This document shows, piece after piece, positions 1 through 8,340 of a stretch of DNA of 11,361 nucleotides. The notes below the pieces were generated by a model, which saw only the letters and a list, made by a program, of their open reading frames with translations, did not search any database and had not been told where the DNA came from. Source of the stretch: Bacteriovoracaceae bacterium (GTDB lineage Bacteria; Bdellovibrionota; Bacteriovoracia; Bacteriovoracales; Bacteriovoracaceae); assembly GCA_023151145.1 (NCBI GenBank), contig JAKLJM010000035.1, positions 6,465 through 17,825 of the forward strand, in the 5' to 3' direction. Both the position numbers and the translations under genes were made by a program. Each line of letters opens with the position of its first letter. Position 1 is the first letter of the stretch.

Positions 1-461
1 TTTGGCGGTAAATGCGCCTGTAATCTGTAATTCTGATTTAATTTTAAAGTTGCATTTACATCACTGAAAGTCTTCTTATTGAAAGAAAGTCGATAAGCTC
101 CAGCATAGATGAAAAGTCTAGTAAGTTTTGCTCCCGTAATGTTCATGTTTACTTGGACATCACCATTGTTATCAACAAATTTGAATCCTTTCATAATTTC
201 TTCTAGTTCTGCAACTGAAACAGGAGTTGTCGCGTTGACCTGTCTTCTAGTTTCTGCTCTTGAACCTAGTAATTCATCAGTTTGTGCATCAAATGCCAAG
301 ATGTAATCAAGTTGCACATTAAATGGCAAATTAGTTTCAGCGTTGAACATATCCTGTTCAGTGACCCAGAATGAACACGAACCAGTTTTTTGTTCGTAAT
401 CTCTTGCAAACGCAAGTGTGTTTAAAAAAATGAGCGAGGTGAAAAGTAAAATTTTTTTCAT
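1..461 (-). CDS. Secreted protein of unknown function, N-terminal part, runs off left edge
   Basis: On the minus strand an open frame of 153 codons begins at ATG 461-459 and continues past position 1 with no stop, so the C-terminus is missing. The start is supported by GGAG (plus-strand ctcc at 468-471) six bases upstream. The first 19 residues, MKKILLFTSLIFLNTLAFA, form a typical Sec signal peptide with cleavage expected after AFA, so the product should be exported. The mature part (starting RDYEQKTGSC) looks soluble, with acidic and Asn-rich stretches and no motif I recognise. It is transcribed divergently from the response-regulator gene at 632. The plus-strand frames over this region look like shadows. 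I am fairly sure it is a real gene and do not know its function. Confidence 0.8.
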   Translation of the reverse strand, partial: MKKILLFTSLIFLNTLAFARDYEQKTGSCSFWVTEQDMFNAETNLPFNVQLDYILAFDAQTDELLGSRAETRRQVNATTPVSVAELEEIMKGFKFVDNNGDVQVNMNITGAKLTRLFIYAGAYRLSFNKKTFSDVNATLKLNQNYRLQAHLPP

Positions 462-631
462 ATTGATCTCCATTGTTTCTGATGAACAGTTTTTACTTTG
501 GGCAATAAAAAAACTCAATTGCTTCTTTAGAAGTGGAGCAGAAATTGGGAAAAGTGAATTTTTTATATGCTTCATTGTTGAAGGAGCGTTTGAATGTTGA
601 ATTAAAATCATAAAGAATGATGTTTTAATGG

Positions 632-1696
632 ATGCCTATGACAAATAAAATTCTCGTTGTTGATGATAATTTACCTCTTTTAGAGCTGTTGGTTTTGGAG
701 TTGTCTGATGAGTATATTGTCGATTTTTCTTCTTGTCTTGAGGATGCATTTTTAAAAGTTAAATCGAATATCTATAGTTGCATTGTTTTAGATATCCATC
801 TTGGTAAAAGAAATGGTGGAGAGTTGGTCAAGTATTTAATTGAGAATTTTGATAATCCCAATACCATAGCATCTTTTGTTATTATTTCAGGTTACATCAC
901 AGAGGAGTTTGTAAAAAATAACAGCTCAAAGTTTTCAGGAATGCTTATGAAGCCATTCAAAGCTGAAGAATTGAATGAGAAGGTTAAAAAAGGAATTGCT
1001 GATTATGAAGCTCGAGTGAATATGCCTACAATAACAGAAGAAATGCAAGAGTCAATGAATCAGCGAATTTCTTTAGTTGTGGATGAACTCCCTTCAATTA
1101 TTGAAGATGTGAAGAATACACATCTTATTGATGAAATTCTCGAAAATGTTTCACTTGATGGAGATTTTCAAAAATATTTTCAATTAAGAACAAAGGTGAT
1201 TATAAAAAACTCATTAGCTATTTGTCGAGCTCTGGAATGGCACACAGTTAAAACTATGGAGAAATTCATCTATGCTTCCTACTTGCATGATATGGCAATT
1301 CTTCATAGACCGGATTTAGTTCGTTATAAGTCAAAAGCAGAACTAAATGCGGTGTTGATAAAATTAGACGATAGTGACAGAAAACTTCTGGTGGAGCATG
1401 CCAATATTGGCGCGGAAGCCGTTCGTAAGTACGAGGCAATACCTGAAGATGTATCCATTATGATAAAGCAACATCATGAATTGCCAAACAGTAAAGGTTA
1501 CCCCAATAAGCTCAATTCAAATAAAATAACACCTCAAAGTGCAGTTTTTATAGTCGCTATTGACCTGACTGAGGCGATGATTTTGGATGACAATTTTACA
1601 CCTAAGCGGTTTATTCAGAATGCTGAGATTAAGTATAAGGGAGCGTTTTTTTCAAAAGTAATTTTAGCTTTAAAGACAGTATTCAAGATCAAGTGA
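632..1696 (+). CDS. Response regulator: receiver domain fused to degenerate HD-GYP-like domain
   Basis: The 354-residue product begins with a CheY-like receiver (about residues 5-122). Its acidic pair is D11-D12, the predicted phospho-acceptor is D54 in IVLDIHLG, the switch residue is S86 and the conserved lysine is K107 in LMKPF. Residues ~160-354 resemble an HD-GYP phosphodiesterase domain: H219-D220, H256 (EHANIG), the H281-H282-E pair, G289-Y290-P291 and a late helix with D311. HD-GYP enzymes hydrolyse cyclic di-GMP. Here the usual HDIGK reads HDMAI and the loop around GYP is altered, so activity may be changed or lost. No strong ribosome site is visible. ATG 638, two codons in, is an alternative start. 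It lies 43 bp before a second receiver gene on the same strand, so the two are probably co-transcribed. The receiver call is secure; the output activity is inferred. Confidence 0.88.
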   Translation: MPMTNKILVVDDNLPLLELLVLELSDEYIVDFSSCLEDAFLKVKSNIYSCIVLDIHLGKRNGGELVKYLIENFDNPNTIASFVIISGYITEEFVKNNSSKFSGMLMKPFKAEELNEKVKKGIADYEARVNMPTITEEMQESMNQRISLVVDELPSIIEDVKNTHLIDEILENVSLDGDFQKYFQLRTKVIIKNSLAICRALEWHTVKTMEKFIYASYLHDMAILHRPDLVRYKSKAELNAVLIKLDDSDRKLLVEHANIGAEAVRKYEAIPEDVSIMIKQHHELPNSKGYPNKLNSNKITPQSAVFIVAIDLTEAMILDDNFTPKRFIQNAEIKYKGAFFSKVILALKTVFKIK

Positions 1697-1739
1697 GAGT
1701 GAATAGATGAGAGGAAAAGGGAAGGGGTTGTCTTAATCA

Positions 1740-2141
1740 ATGAAAATTTTAATTGTAGATGATTATAGAGAAGTCGCTGAGTGTGTAGAATATTATGTTT
1801 TTAATATATTCTCGCAAAATACATTCACGAAGTTAGCTTTTTCAGCTGGAGACGCCATTCGATGTTTAAAAGAAAAGCCTGGATATTATGACTTGTGCAT
1901 TTGTGACCACGATATGGGGATTAGTTTTGGCAACGAGGTTTTGAATTACTTAGTTGAGTCTAGCTCAGCAACCAGGTTTGTACTTTGTTCAACATTTTTG
2001 CCGAGGGATAATCCTGCTATGTATCCTTCGAAGTATGTTTTTTATAATATTCAGAAGCCTGATGTTTTTAATGGGTTAAGAGAGCTCAAAATTCTTTTGG
2101 AAGAGAGGATGCAGTTTGAGTCAAACGAGTTTTTTTTATAA
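1740..2141 (+). CDS. Stand-alone CheY-like receiver protein
   Basis: A 133-residue single-domain receiver. Visible key residues are D7-D8 after the first strand (ILIVDD), the predicted phosphorylation site D56 in CICDHDMG, S84/T85 in VLCST and K106-P107 in IQKPD. There is no output domain. It would act as a phospho-relay partner or through protein-protein contacts. A purine-rich GGAAGGGG stretch lies somewhat far upstream (about 12 bases). It follows the receiver/HD-GYP-like gene by 43 bp, consistent with one operon and one signalling pathway. Its last six bases overlap the 3' end of the convergent minus-strand gene. No partner kinase is in the window. Confidence 0.85.
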   Translation: MKILIVDDYREVAECVEYYVFNIFSQNTFTKLAFSAGDAIRCLKEKPGYYDLCICDHDMGISFGNEVLNYLVESSSATRFVLCSTFLPRDNPAMYPSKYVFYNIQKPDVFNGLRELKILLEERMQFESNEFFL

Positions 2142-2567
2142 GTTGTATTTTGTTTTTGTTTTGTTCTTTCGAATCAAAGTGAATTCTATTTGAAGTTTTA
2201 ATCTGTCGTAAGTGAGTTTAAGGTTTTTAATTCTTGTATCAAATAATAGTGATAGAGAGAATAGTTCCATTAGGTAATTGTTGTCATGGTTCGTGAATAG
2301 TATTCTTTGTTTGGAAATCGTCTTAATCTCGTTGCTTACGATGCAACAATCATAGTGGATTTTTTGATTTTCTTTGGATATTGCCTGGAGAGTTTCTATA
2401 TGAGTATCGATTTCAATACTATTTTTTACATTGTTGCTTTCTTGGTGAAGATCAATTAACTCATCAATCGATTCGTAGATGCAATTTTGTAGTTTTAAGA
2501 TTTCTTTGATCGATTCGTCGTTTCGCTCATTTATTTTCTTAAAGCAAATTAAATTTGAAATGCTCAT
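2136..2567 (-). CDS. Small hypothetical protein, helical/coiled-coil-like
   Basis: A 143-residue minus-strand frame from ATG 2567 to TAA at 2138-2136. An AAGGA motif lies about seven bases upstream of the ATG, which supports the start. The sequence is rich in E, K, I, L, N and Q with no Pro-Gly breaks. It reads as one or more long helices (for example residues ~15-85), so a coiled coil or helical bundle is likely. There is no signal peptide or membrane segment. I do not recognise a family. It converges on the receiver gene with a six-base overlap and is divergent from the large lipoprotein gene. The region upstream of 2567 therefore probably serves two promoters. Confidence 0.62.
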   Translation of the reverse strand: MSISNLICFKKINERNDESIKEILKLQNCIYESIDELIDLHQESNNVKNSIEIDTHIETLQAISKENQKIHYDCCIVSNEIKTISKQRILFTNHDNNYLMELFSLSLLFDTRIKNLKLTYDRLKLQIEFTLIRKNKTKTKYNL

Positions 2568-2976
2568 GGCCTATCCTTGTTGTTTAAGGAGTTTTCGGTA
2601 TTTTGAGTACAGGATTTTATGAAATGATTAAGTTTTTATCATTTAGTGCTTCTTCATTGATGGAGCGAATTCTTATTGGATTAGAAAATATTAGTGAATA
2701 TTTCACTTTTATAGAAAAGAATATTTAACATATTAGAGTTATTTTTAGGCAGAAAGTTTAAATTAAATAGAGAGCAGTCTTTTAAGCTTTTGTTGATTCT
2801 TCTCAATCTATTCATTTGGACAAGAGTGTTCTTTTTGGTTTTTTACTAAGTAAAAAAGTGATCAAGTAATGCTCCATTGAAAATGAAGCAGATTTTAAAG
2901 TTAAATCATTTTAATTTCTCCGAATATTTTAATTTGTCTTAAAATTAGAGGTGGCTAATTTGGCGAAGGGAGAGTT
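2568..2976. other. 409-bp intergenic region between divergent genes
   Basis: Very AT-rich spacer separating the start of the minus-strand hypothetical gene from the start of the large target lipoprotein gene. It must contain the promoters of both, but I see no convincing -35/-10 pair. It holds a perfect palindrome at 2839-2857 (listed separately). It also holds a 34-codon plus-strand frame at 2624-2728 with only a weak AGGA ribosome site nine bases upstream, which I do not call as a gene. Just before the target gene, AAGGGAG at 2966-2972 is a good ribosome-binding site for ATG 2977. Confidence 0.6.
2839..2857. promoter_or_regulatory. Perfect 9-bp palindrome upstream of the DGR target gene
   Basis: TTTTTTACT-A-AGTAAAAAA: two perfect 9-bp inverted arms around a single base, about 120 bp upstream of the target start codon. 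No gene ends here, so a terminator role is unlikely. A dimeric regulator site is possible. The arms are mostly A/T in an AT-rich spacer, so chance is a real alternative. Confidence 0.35.
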
Positions 2977-5900
2977 ATGGCTGTTATAAAAGCGATTCTA
3001 TTTTTAGGTGTGTTATCAATATTTTCTTCCTGTTTTTTTGACAAAAGCGAAATTAATGTAAATTTAAAAAACTCAATGGCTTTGAAAAATGTTCAAGTTT
3101 CGAGTGTGAAAATTGAGAATAATCAATTAATCATTAATGGTTCTAATCTTGAAAATGTAAGTACTCTAAAGATTACTGGTAACTCCACAGATGAAAGTTT
3201 TGCTATAGAAAGTAAAACGGATGCCCAGATTGTGGCAAACGGGCAATCGAATTTTAATTTAGATTTAGGCGGAATTTTTAATCTTGTTTTGAGCAGTGCT
3301 CACGCAGCTTCGACATTTCAAATTAACTTTTCGCTTTGTGATGCTCTCTTGGGAGGGAAGGGCATAAATTGTTCAGCGGTACCAAATGACAAAGAAGTTT
3401 TATCGTATGATGCATCTTCAGGAAAATGGAAACCCCGAGCAGTGAATGGTCTTTCCTATCAAGGAACTTATGATGCCTCAACAGGTTCGGCCCCTTCATC
3501 AGCTACGATTGGAGACTATTATATTATTAATGTGGCCGGAACAATTGGAGGGACAACCTATAACGTAGGTGATTGGATTGTTTTATCTTCTGTCGGAGAT
3601 TGGGAACGAATCAACAATCACAACCCTGTTTCAACGGTGTTTGGGCGAACGGGAGCCATTACAGCGGTAAAGGGCGATTATACACTTGGAAAAATGGGAG
3701 ATGTCGATCTTACATCAGTACCACCATTAGTTAATGATGTATTGGTGTTTAATGGTACCAATTGGGTTCCCGGCGTAGTGACTTCTGGAGGTACCGTAAC
3801 ATCCGTTTCTGGTACGGCCCCAATTGTCGTAACTTCAGGCACGACTACGCCAGTCGTTTCGATCACTCAAGCTTCTTCGTCTGCAAATGGATACTTATCT
3901 TCAACAGATTGGAACACGTTTAATAATAAGCAATCAGAGGTTGCACCTGGAACAACTACACAATATTTCCGCGGAGACAAGAGTTGGCAGACATTAGATA
4001 CAAGTGCAGTTTCAGAAAATACAAACTTATATTTTACCAATGCAAGAGCATTGGGTGTACCACTTAATGGATTTAATGCAACTAATTCAGCAATTGTGGC
4101 AACTGATACGATTCTCGAAGCATTTAATAAAACTCAAGGTCAAATAAATGACCTTAGTTCTTATGCCACACACTTTCTCGTTAAAGATTCAGCTGATACG
4201 CTTTCTTCAAATGTCACTTTAAGTGGAAGTATTAATTCTACTATTACTGGTGATATAACTGTTCGGGATGCACCACTTGGTTTAACTTCAGCGGTTAATA
4301 AAGGCTATGTAGATTCAGGAGATGCTTTAAAAGTTAGCAAATCGGGAGATACAATTTCAGGTGTTCTTATCTTAGATGATGATCTAAAAATTAAAGCGAC
4401 GGGAGCTGGAGTAAACTACGTAACCTTAAGAGCAAATTCTGCAGCAGCTAATTACAATTTAGTTTTACCAACAACTGCTGGTTCTACAGGTCAGTTTTTA
4501 CAAACTGACGGAAGTGGAAATCTTTCATGGGTCGCCCAGTCGAGTACGGCCTCACCAAGTGGAGCCGCTGGGGGGGATCTTGCTGGAACATATCCAAATC
4601 CAAGCTTAAAAACAGGAGTTGTCACAGATACTCATATAGCTACGACACTTTCTCAATCAAAGATTACAAATTTAACAACTGATTTAGCTGGTAAGCAAAG
4701 CACCACTCTTTCTAGTGGAAATATTTTAGTTGGAAATGGATCAAATATTGCAACAGCGGTCAGTGTTTCAGGCGATGCTACCTTAAATAATACAGGTGTT
4801 TTAACGCTTTCTAATTCTGGAGTGACTGCAGGAACCTATAATTCAGTTACCGTTGATGGAAAAGGGCGCGTGACTGGAGGGACTTTAGGAACAACCATTT
4901 CTTCATTGGGAGTAACGGCCCCGATAACTAATACTGGAACAGTAAGTGATCCAGTTCTTGCGATAGATCAAGCAAACACGACGACGAGTGGATATTTATC
5001 ATCAACTGATTGGAATACATTTAATAATAAGCAAGCGACAATTTCAAAAACAACGACTCAAGATGTTTCAAAACTTAGAGTCTACGGTGCTAATGCTACA
5101 AATTACGTAGAGCTTTCAGCCGCGACACTGACGGGAAATAGAGTGCTTATTTTTCCAGATTCAAATGGATCAAGTGGAAATGTTTTATCTACAGATGGAT
5201 CAGGGAATTTATCTTGGATTTCATTAACTACATCGGCTCCTGTAACCAGTGTAAATGGATCAACTGGAGCGGTAACTCTCACAAGTACTAATATTAACGA
5301 AGGCACCAATCTTTATCATACAGATGCAAGGGTGTTAGGAACTCCAATAACTGCACCGACATTATCAAATTCAGCAATTGCAACAAGTGATACTGTTCAA
5401 GTAGCGTTTGGAAAGTTACAAGCACAGTTTAATAATATTTTATCCCTTGCACTAACAGGACTATCAACTGCAACCAATGCAGCGATTACGGCATCCGACA
5501 CAATTATTTCTGCGTTTGGAAAATTGCAAAAACAAATAACTGATCTTTCAGGAGATGTAACAACTCTATCAGCATCAAATTCAAACAAACTTAATAAGAA
5601 TACAGCTGACAGTATCACGGCAACAATTACAGTGAGCGGAGCAGGTGATATTTTAGTACCTTCAACTCCGGCCGGCATGACTTCGGCAGTTAATAAAACT
5701 TATGTTGATGATCGCATTGCCAATGCAAGTAATCAGTGGGGCTCAGACGGAACGAATATTTATCGAACAAGTGGCAATGTGGGGATTGGGACTACGAATC
5801 CTAGCGGAACTCTAGAGGTCAACAAGAATCAGAATTCAACTAATGATATCAGAATTTTGAATCCAAATACTGGAGCATCGTCATTTTCTGAGGTCTCGAT

Positions 5901-8268
5901 TGGTGAAGATATTGCCGCAGCTAAACAAGCAGTTTTCAGATATGCAAATAGTGGTGTTACGGCCAATTCTGCAATTGCTGCTGTTGGTGGAATTCCTAAT
6001 TCTGCAAACCTTTTTACTAATAGCGGCGTGACTGGTGGATTAAATCTAACTTCCAGAGCAAATGCCCCAATCAGATTCTTTACTAATGGAATTGCAGATA
6101 CCTATGAGCGTGTAAGAATTGATGGTACTGGGAACGTCGGTATTGGGACGATGTCACCGTGGACAAAGTTAGTTACATCCGGCGGTCCTGTTATTGAAGG
6201 TGATTCCCGATATCAAATTTCCGTTGCGGATACATCGGCGCAAGGCCCTGGCATTGGCGGAGGGATTTCATTTTACGGGAAGTATACTGACGGTGGTTCT
6301 GATGCAAATGCTGCGTTTATTCAGGCTTCAAAAACAAATGGAACGAGCGGCGATTATGGATTTGATCTCATTTTGGGGACTAGGCCGAATGGTAGTTCAC
6401 CCGCGGAACGAATGAGAATTACGTCAACTGGAAATGTAGGCATTGGTACGACAGCTCCCACGGCATTAACAAATATATATAAAAATTTTGGCGGAAGTGG
6501 AACAACAAGTGCAAATAAAATCTTGAGGGTTGAGGGACAAAATGTACCTGATTCAAATTATACTCTAGCTGAATTTGTTCATGGAGGGGCAACACCAACT
6601 ATGAGTATAATGGCCAATGGAAATGTCGGTATAGGGACTACATCTCCTTCCAATCGATTAGAAGTTCAAGCTTCGGGAACAATCAGTGCTAGCGTTGCTA
6701 ACTTTTTATTACCAAATATGACTGCAGGCAATTTTGCTCAGATTAGAATTGGACAAACATTAACTAGTGGAAACTCAGGTGAATTTAGGTATGTTTATGT
6801 GGGAAATAATAGCAGCTCTAACCGATTCGATTTTGCTACATATGGAGTAAGTACACCGACCATGAGTATATTAAATAGCGGCAACGTCGGCATTGGCACA
6901 AATTCACCGCAAACCAAACTTGATGTTGCCGGATCTGTAAGGCTTGGAACAGATGGGACAGCTTGTTCGGCAACAATTGCAGGAGCAATGAGGTTTAACT
7001 CACCGAACGTGGAATTTTGTAATGGTTCGGCGTGGACCGCGGTGGCAGCAGCTGGGGCGGCTCCAGTTACAAGTGTGAACACATTAACCGGTGCAGTTGT
7101 TTTAACAACTTCTGAAATAAATGAAGGAGCAAATCTCTACTATACAAATGCAAGAGGAGTTGGTTCAACAATTTCAGCTCCAACCTTAACGAATGCGGCA
7201 ATCGCTGCAAGTGATACGATTCAAATAGCTCTTGGAAAACTCCAAGCTCAATTTAACAATTTTTTAAATGTCGTGCTGACTGGTTTATCAACAGCTACCA
7301 ATTCAGCAATTACTGCTTCTGATACTATCTTGACTGGATTGGGAAAACTTCAAGCACAAATAAATTCACTTGGTTCTACAAAACTAGATAAGACAGGAGG
7401 AACTTTGTCGATTGGTACTATTGATGGAGTTCCAAATCCAACAACCGCCAATCAAGTAGCCAATAAAGCTTATGTCGATTCGATAAACAATTCTCAAACG
7501 CCGAGTGCTTATTCGCCATCTTGTCCGTCAGGATATATTTCTGTGCCGGCAATACCTTTTTACCCAGGCCCCAGTTTTTGTGTGATGAAGTACGAGGCAA
7601 AGGGGTCTCTTGGAACAGCAGCAATTTCTATTTCGAATGGAACACCTCTTGTGAATATAAATAGAAGCGACGCTAGGAGCTCTTGTCGTCTAATTGGTCC
7701 TGGTTACGACTTAATATCAAATGCTCAATGGCAAACTATCGCTAGAAACATCGCCGATCAAAGCATCAACTGGAGTTCGGGGACCGCTTATTCAGGAGAG
7801 CTAAATCGAGGTCACTCAGACAATGCACCAGGAAATTCACTTGAAGCCTCAACAGACAATGATGGTTGCAGTGGGACCGGACAAGCATGTTCTGATACCG
7901 TTTGGGACTCGCAACGTAGAACACACACGCTTTCAAACGGCGAGGTTATTTGGGACTTTTCTGGCAACGTTTGGGAATGGGTGACAGACAATTCTGTTGT
8001 CTCCGCAGGGGGTAATGGTTATCTCTCAACGATGAATGCTAACGACAGACGACAGATAGCATATGGTAACGATCAATTTTGTGCTTCAACGGGGGTCACA
8101 CCTTTTTGTGGAATGGGGCTCGGGTGGTTTAATTACACTGCTGGTGCCGTCTTGCGCGGTGGCAGCTGGAACAGCGACGTGAACGCGGGCGTGTTTGCTT
8201 CGCGTTTGGACTTCGCTCCTACGAGTACGCCCTCGCACATCGGCTTCCGCTGTGTGTTCGTCCCGTAA
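2977..8268 (+). CDS. Giant fibre-like lipoprotein with C-terminal C-type-lectin/FGE-like tip; DGR target protein
   Basis: The product is 1763 residues long. ATG 2977 is preceded by AAGGGAG. Residues 1-19 (MAVIKAILFLGVLSIFSSC) form a lipoprotein signal with C19 as the probable lipidated cysteine, so the protein is likely anchored in the envelope. A long Gly/Ser/Thr/Asn-rich body resembles phage tail-fibre and bacterial fibre proteins. GYLSSTDWNTFNNKQ occurs at ~305 and ~672. NVGIGT motifs occur near 934, 1053, 1153, 1216 and 1303. A 99-residue block is duplicated at 756-854 and 1364-1462. From C1516 to the end lies a domain with formylglycine-generating-enzyme/C-type-lectin features: GNVWEW at 1663-1668, RGGSW, and GFRCVF near the C-terminus. 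Such folds are the usual DGR display scaffold. The last 43 codons contain the VR, whose template lies downstream of the RT. Bdellovibrio has fibre proteins proposed to bind prey; a similar adhesin role here is inference. Confidence 0.93.
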   Translation: MAVIKAILFLGVLSIFSSCFFDKSEINVNLKNSMALKNVQVSSVKIENNQLIINGSNLENVSTLKITGNSTDESFAIESKTDAQIVANGQSNFNLDLGGIFNLVLSSAHAASTFQINFSLCDALLGGKGINCSAVPNDKEVLSYDASSGKWKPRAVNGLSYQGTYDASTGSAPSSATIGDYYIINVAGTIGGTTYNVGDWIVLSSVGDWERINNHNPVSTVFGRTGAITAVKGDYTLGKMGDVDLTSVPPLVNDVLVFNGTNWVPGVVTSGGTVTSVSGTAPIVVTSGTTTPVVSITQASSSANGYLSSTDWNTFNNKQSEVAPGTTTQYFRGDKSWQTLDTSAVSENTNLYFTNARALGVPLNGFNATNSAIVATDTILEAFNKTQGQINDLSSYATHFLVKDSADTLSSNVTLSGSINSTITGDITVRDAPLGLTSAVNKGYVDSGDALKVSKSGDTISGVLILDDDLKIKATGAGVNYVTLRANSAAANYNLVLPTTAGSTGQFLQTDGSGNLSWVAQSSTASPSGAAGGDLAGTYPNPSLKTGVVTDTHIATTLSQSKITNLTTDLAGKQSTTLSSGNILVGNGSNIATAVSVSGDATLNNTGVLTLSNSGVTAGTYNSVTVDGKGRVTGGTLGTTISSLGVTAPITNTGTVSDPVLAIDQANTTTSGYLSSTDWNTFNNKQATISKTTTQDVSKLRVYGANATNYVELSAATLTGNRVLIFPDSNGSSGNVLSTDGSGNLSWISLTTSAPVTSVNGSTGAVTLTSTNINEGTNLYHTDARVLGTPITAPTLSNSAIATSDTVQVAFGKLQAQFNNILSLALTGLSTATNAAITASDTIISAFGKLQKQITDLSGDVTTLSASNSNKLNKNTADSITATITVSGAGDILVPSTPAGMTSAVNKTYVDDRIANASNQWGSDGTNIYRTSGNVGIGTTNPSGTLEVNKNQNSTNDIRILNPNTGASSFSEVSIGEDIAAAKQAVFRYANSGVTANSAIAAVGGIPNSANLFTNSGVTGGLNLTSRANAPIRFFTNGIADTYERVRIDGTGNVGIGTMSPWTKLVTSGGPVIEGDSRYQISVADTSAQGPGIGGGISFYGKYTDGGSDANAAFIQASKTNGTSGDYGFDLILGTRPNGSSPAERMRITSTGNVGIGTTAPTALTNIYKNFGGSGTTSANKILRVEGQNVPDSNYTLAEFVHGGATPTMSIMANGNVGIGTTSPSNRLEVQASGTISASVANFLLPNMTAGNFAQIRIGQTLTSGNSGEFRYVYVGNNSSSNRFDFATYGVSTPTMSILNSGNVGIGTNSPQTKLDVAGSVRLGTDGTACSATIAGAMRFNSPNVEFCNGSAWTAVAAAGAAPVTSVNTLTGAVVLTTSEINEGANLYYTNARGVGSTISAPTLTNAAIAASDTIQIALGKLQAQFNNFLNVVLTGLSTATNSAITASDTILTGLGKLQAQINSLGSTKLDKTGGTLSIGTIDGVPNPTTANQVANKAYVDSINNSQTPSAYSPSCPSGYISVPAIPFYPGPSFCVMKYEAKGSLGTAAISISNGTPLVNINRSDARSSCRLIGPGYDLISNAQWQTIARNIADQSINWSSGTAYSGELNRGHSDNAPGNSLEASTDNDGCSGTGQACSDTVWDSQRRTHTLSNGEVIWDFSGNVWEWVTDNSVVSAGGNGYLSTMNANDRRQIAYGNDQFCASTGVTPFCGMGLGWFNYTAGAVLRGGSWNSDVNAGVFASRLDFAPTSTPSHIGFRCVFVP
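5242..5538 (+). repeat. 99-codon fibre block, copy 1 (target residues 756-854)
   Basis: This block runs from VTSVNGSTGAV to FGKLQKQI and recurs at 7066-7362 with the same length and roughly 70% identical residues by eye. It includes INEGTNLY, SNSAIA and TGLSTATN..ITASDTI stretches. A more diverged relative starts near residue 347 (ENTNLYFTNARALG). This suggests the fibre shaft grew by duplication of a modular unit. Confidence 0.8.
7066..7362 (+). repeat. 99-codon fibre block, copy 2 (target residues 1364-1462)
   Basis: This block runs from VTSVNTLTGAV to LGKLQAQI. It aligns without gaps to the block at 5242-5538, sharing INEG.NLY, APTL, KLQAQFNN and TGLSTATN segments. It lies directly before the linker that leads into the C-terminal lectin-like domain. 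Confidence 0.8.
8139..8265 (+). repeat. DGR variable repeat (VR)
   Basis: This 127-bp segment aligns to the TR at 10605-10731 with a constant offset of 2466 and no gaps. There are 14 differences: 8154, 8165, 8174, 8185, 8203, 8204, 8209, 8212, 8213, 8225, 8230, 8231, 8233 and 8236 (as 10620 to 10702 in TR). Each is A in TR: 7 to G, 4 to C, 3 to T. Ten residues change: N to S1730, S1733, R1743, D1745, F1746, S1750, P1752 and H1754, plus T to A1737 and T to S1753. One change is silent (L1726). The VR ends on the last sense codon, immediately before TAA. The final 25 bp (8241-8265) contain no A and are identical in TR, as expected for the initiation-of-mutagenic-homing end. GC is about 64% by my count, far above the rest of the gene. 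Confidence 0.97.
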
Positions 8269-8275
8269 TGTGCAT

Positions 8276-8301
8276 TTATCCGCGCAGCGAAATGGGGATA
8301 A
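8276..8301 (+). other. Inverted repeat just downstream of VR
   Basis: TTATCC at 8276-8281 and GGATAA at 8296-8301 form a perfect 6-bp stem around a 14-nt GC-richer loop, ten bases after the VR end. In the Bordetella phage BPP-1 DGR, a hairpin/cruciform a few bases after VR promotes homing. This one has a shorter stem and larger loop, so a homologous role is only a possibility. Confidence 0.35.
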
Positions 8302-8340
8302 TGTGGAGAGCCCTTGAGGCAAGTTCTTGGAGGGCGTAAG

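Noticed and set aside
109..306. 65-codon plus-strand frame
   Set aside because: Antisense shadow of the secreted-protein gene at 1-461.
418..600. 60-codon plus-strand frame at the left
   Set aside because: It overlaps the signal peptide of the better-supported minus-strand gene, has no ribosome site and no recognisable sequence.
2624..2728. 34-codon frame in the intergenic region
   Set aside because: Weak ribosome site at poor spacing and no family; indistinguishable from chance in AT-rich DNA.
6194..6415. 73-codon plus-strand frame inside the fibre gene, and several minus-strand frames at 3678-7624
   Set aside because: Shadows in other frames of the long fibre gene, low in complexity and without start signals.
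8086..8322. 78-codon minus-strand frame over VR
   Set aside because: Antisense shadow produced by the GC-rich VR; no ribosome site or family.
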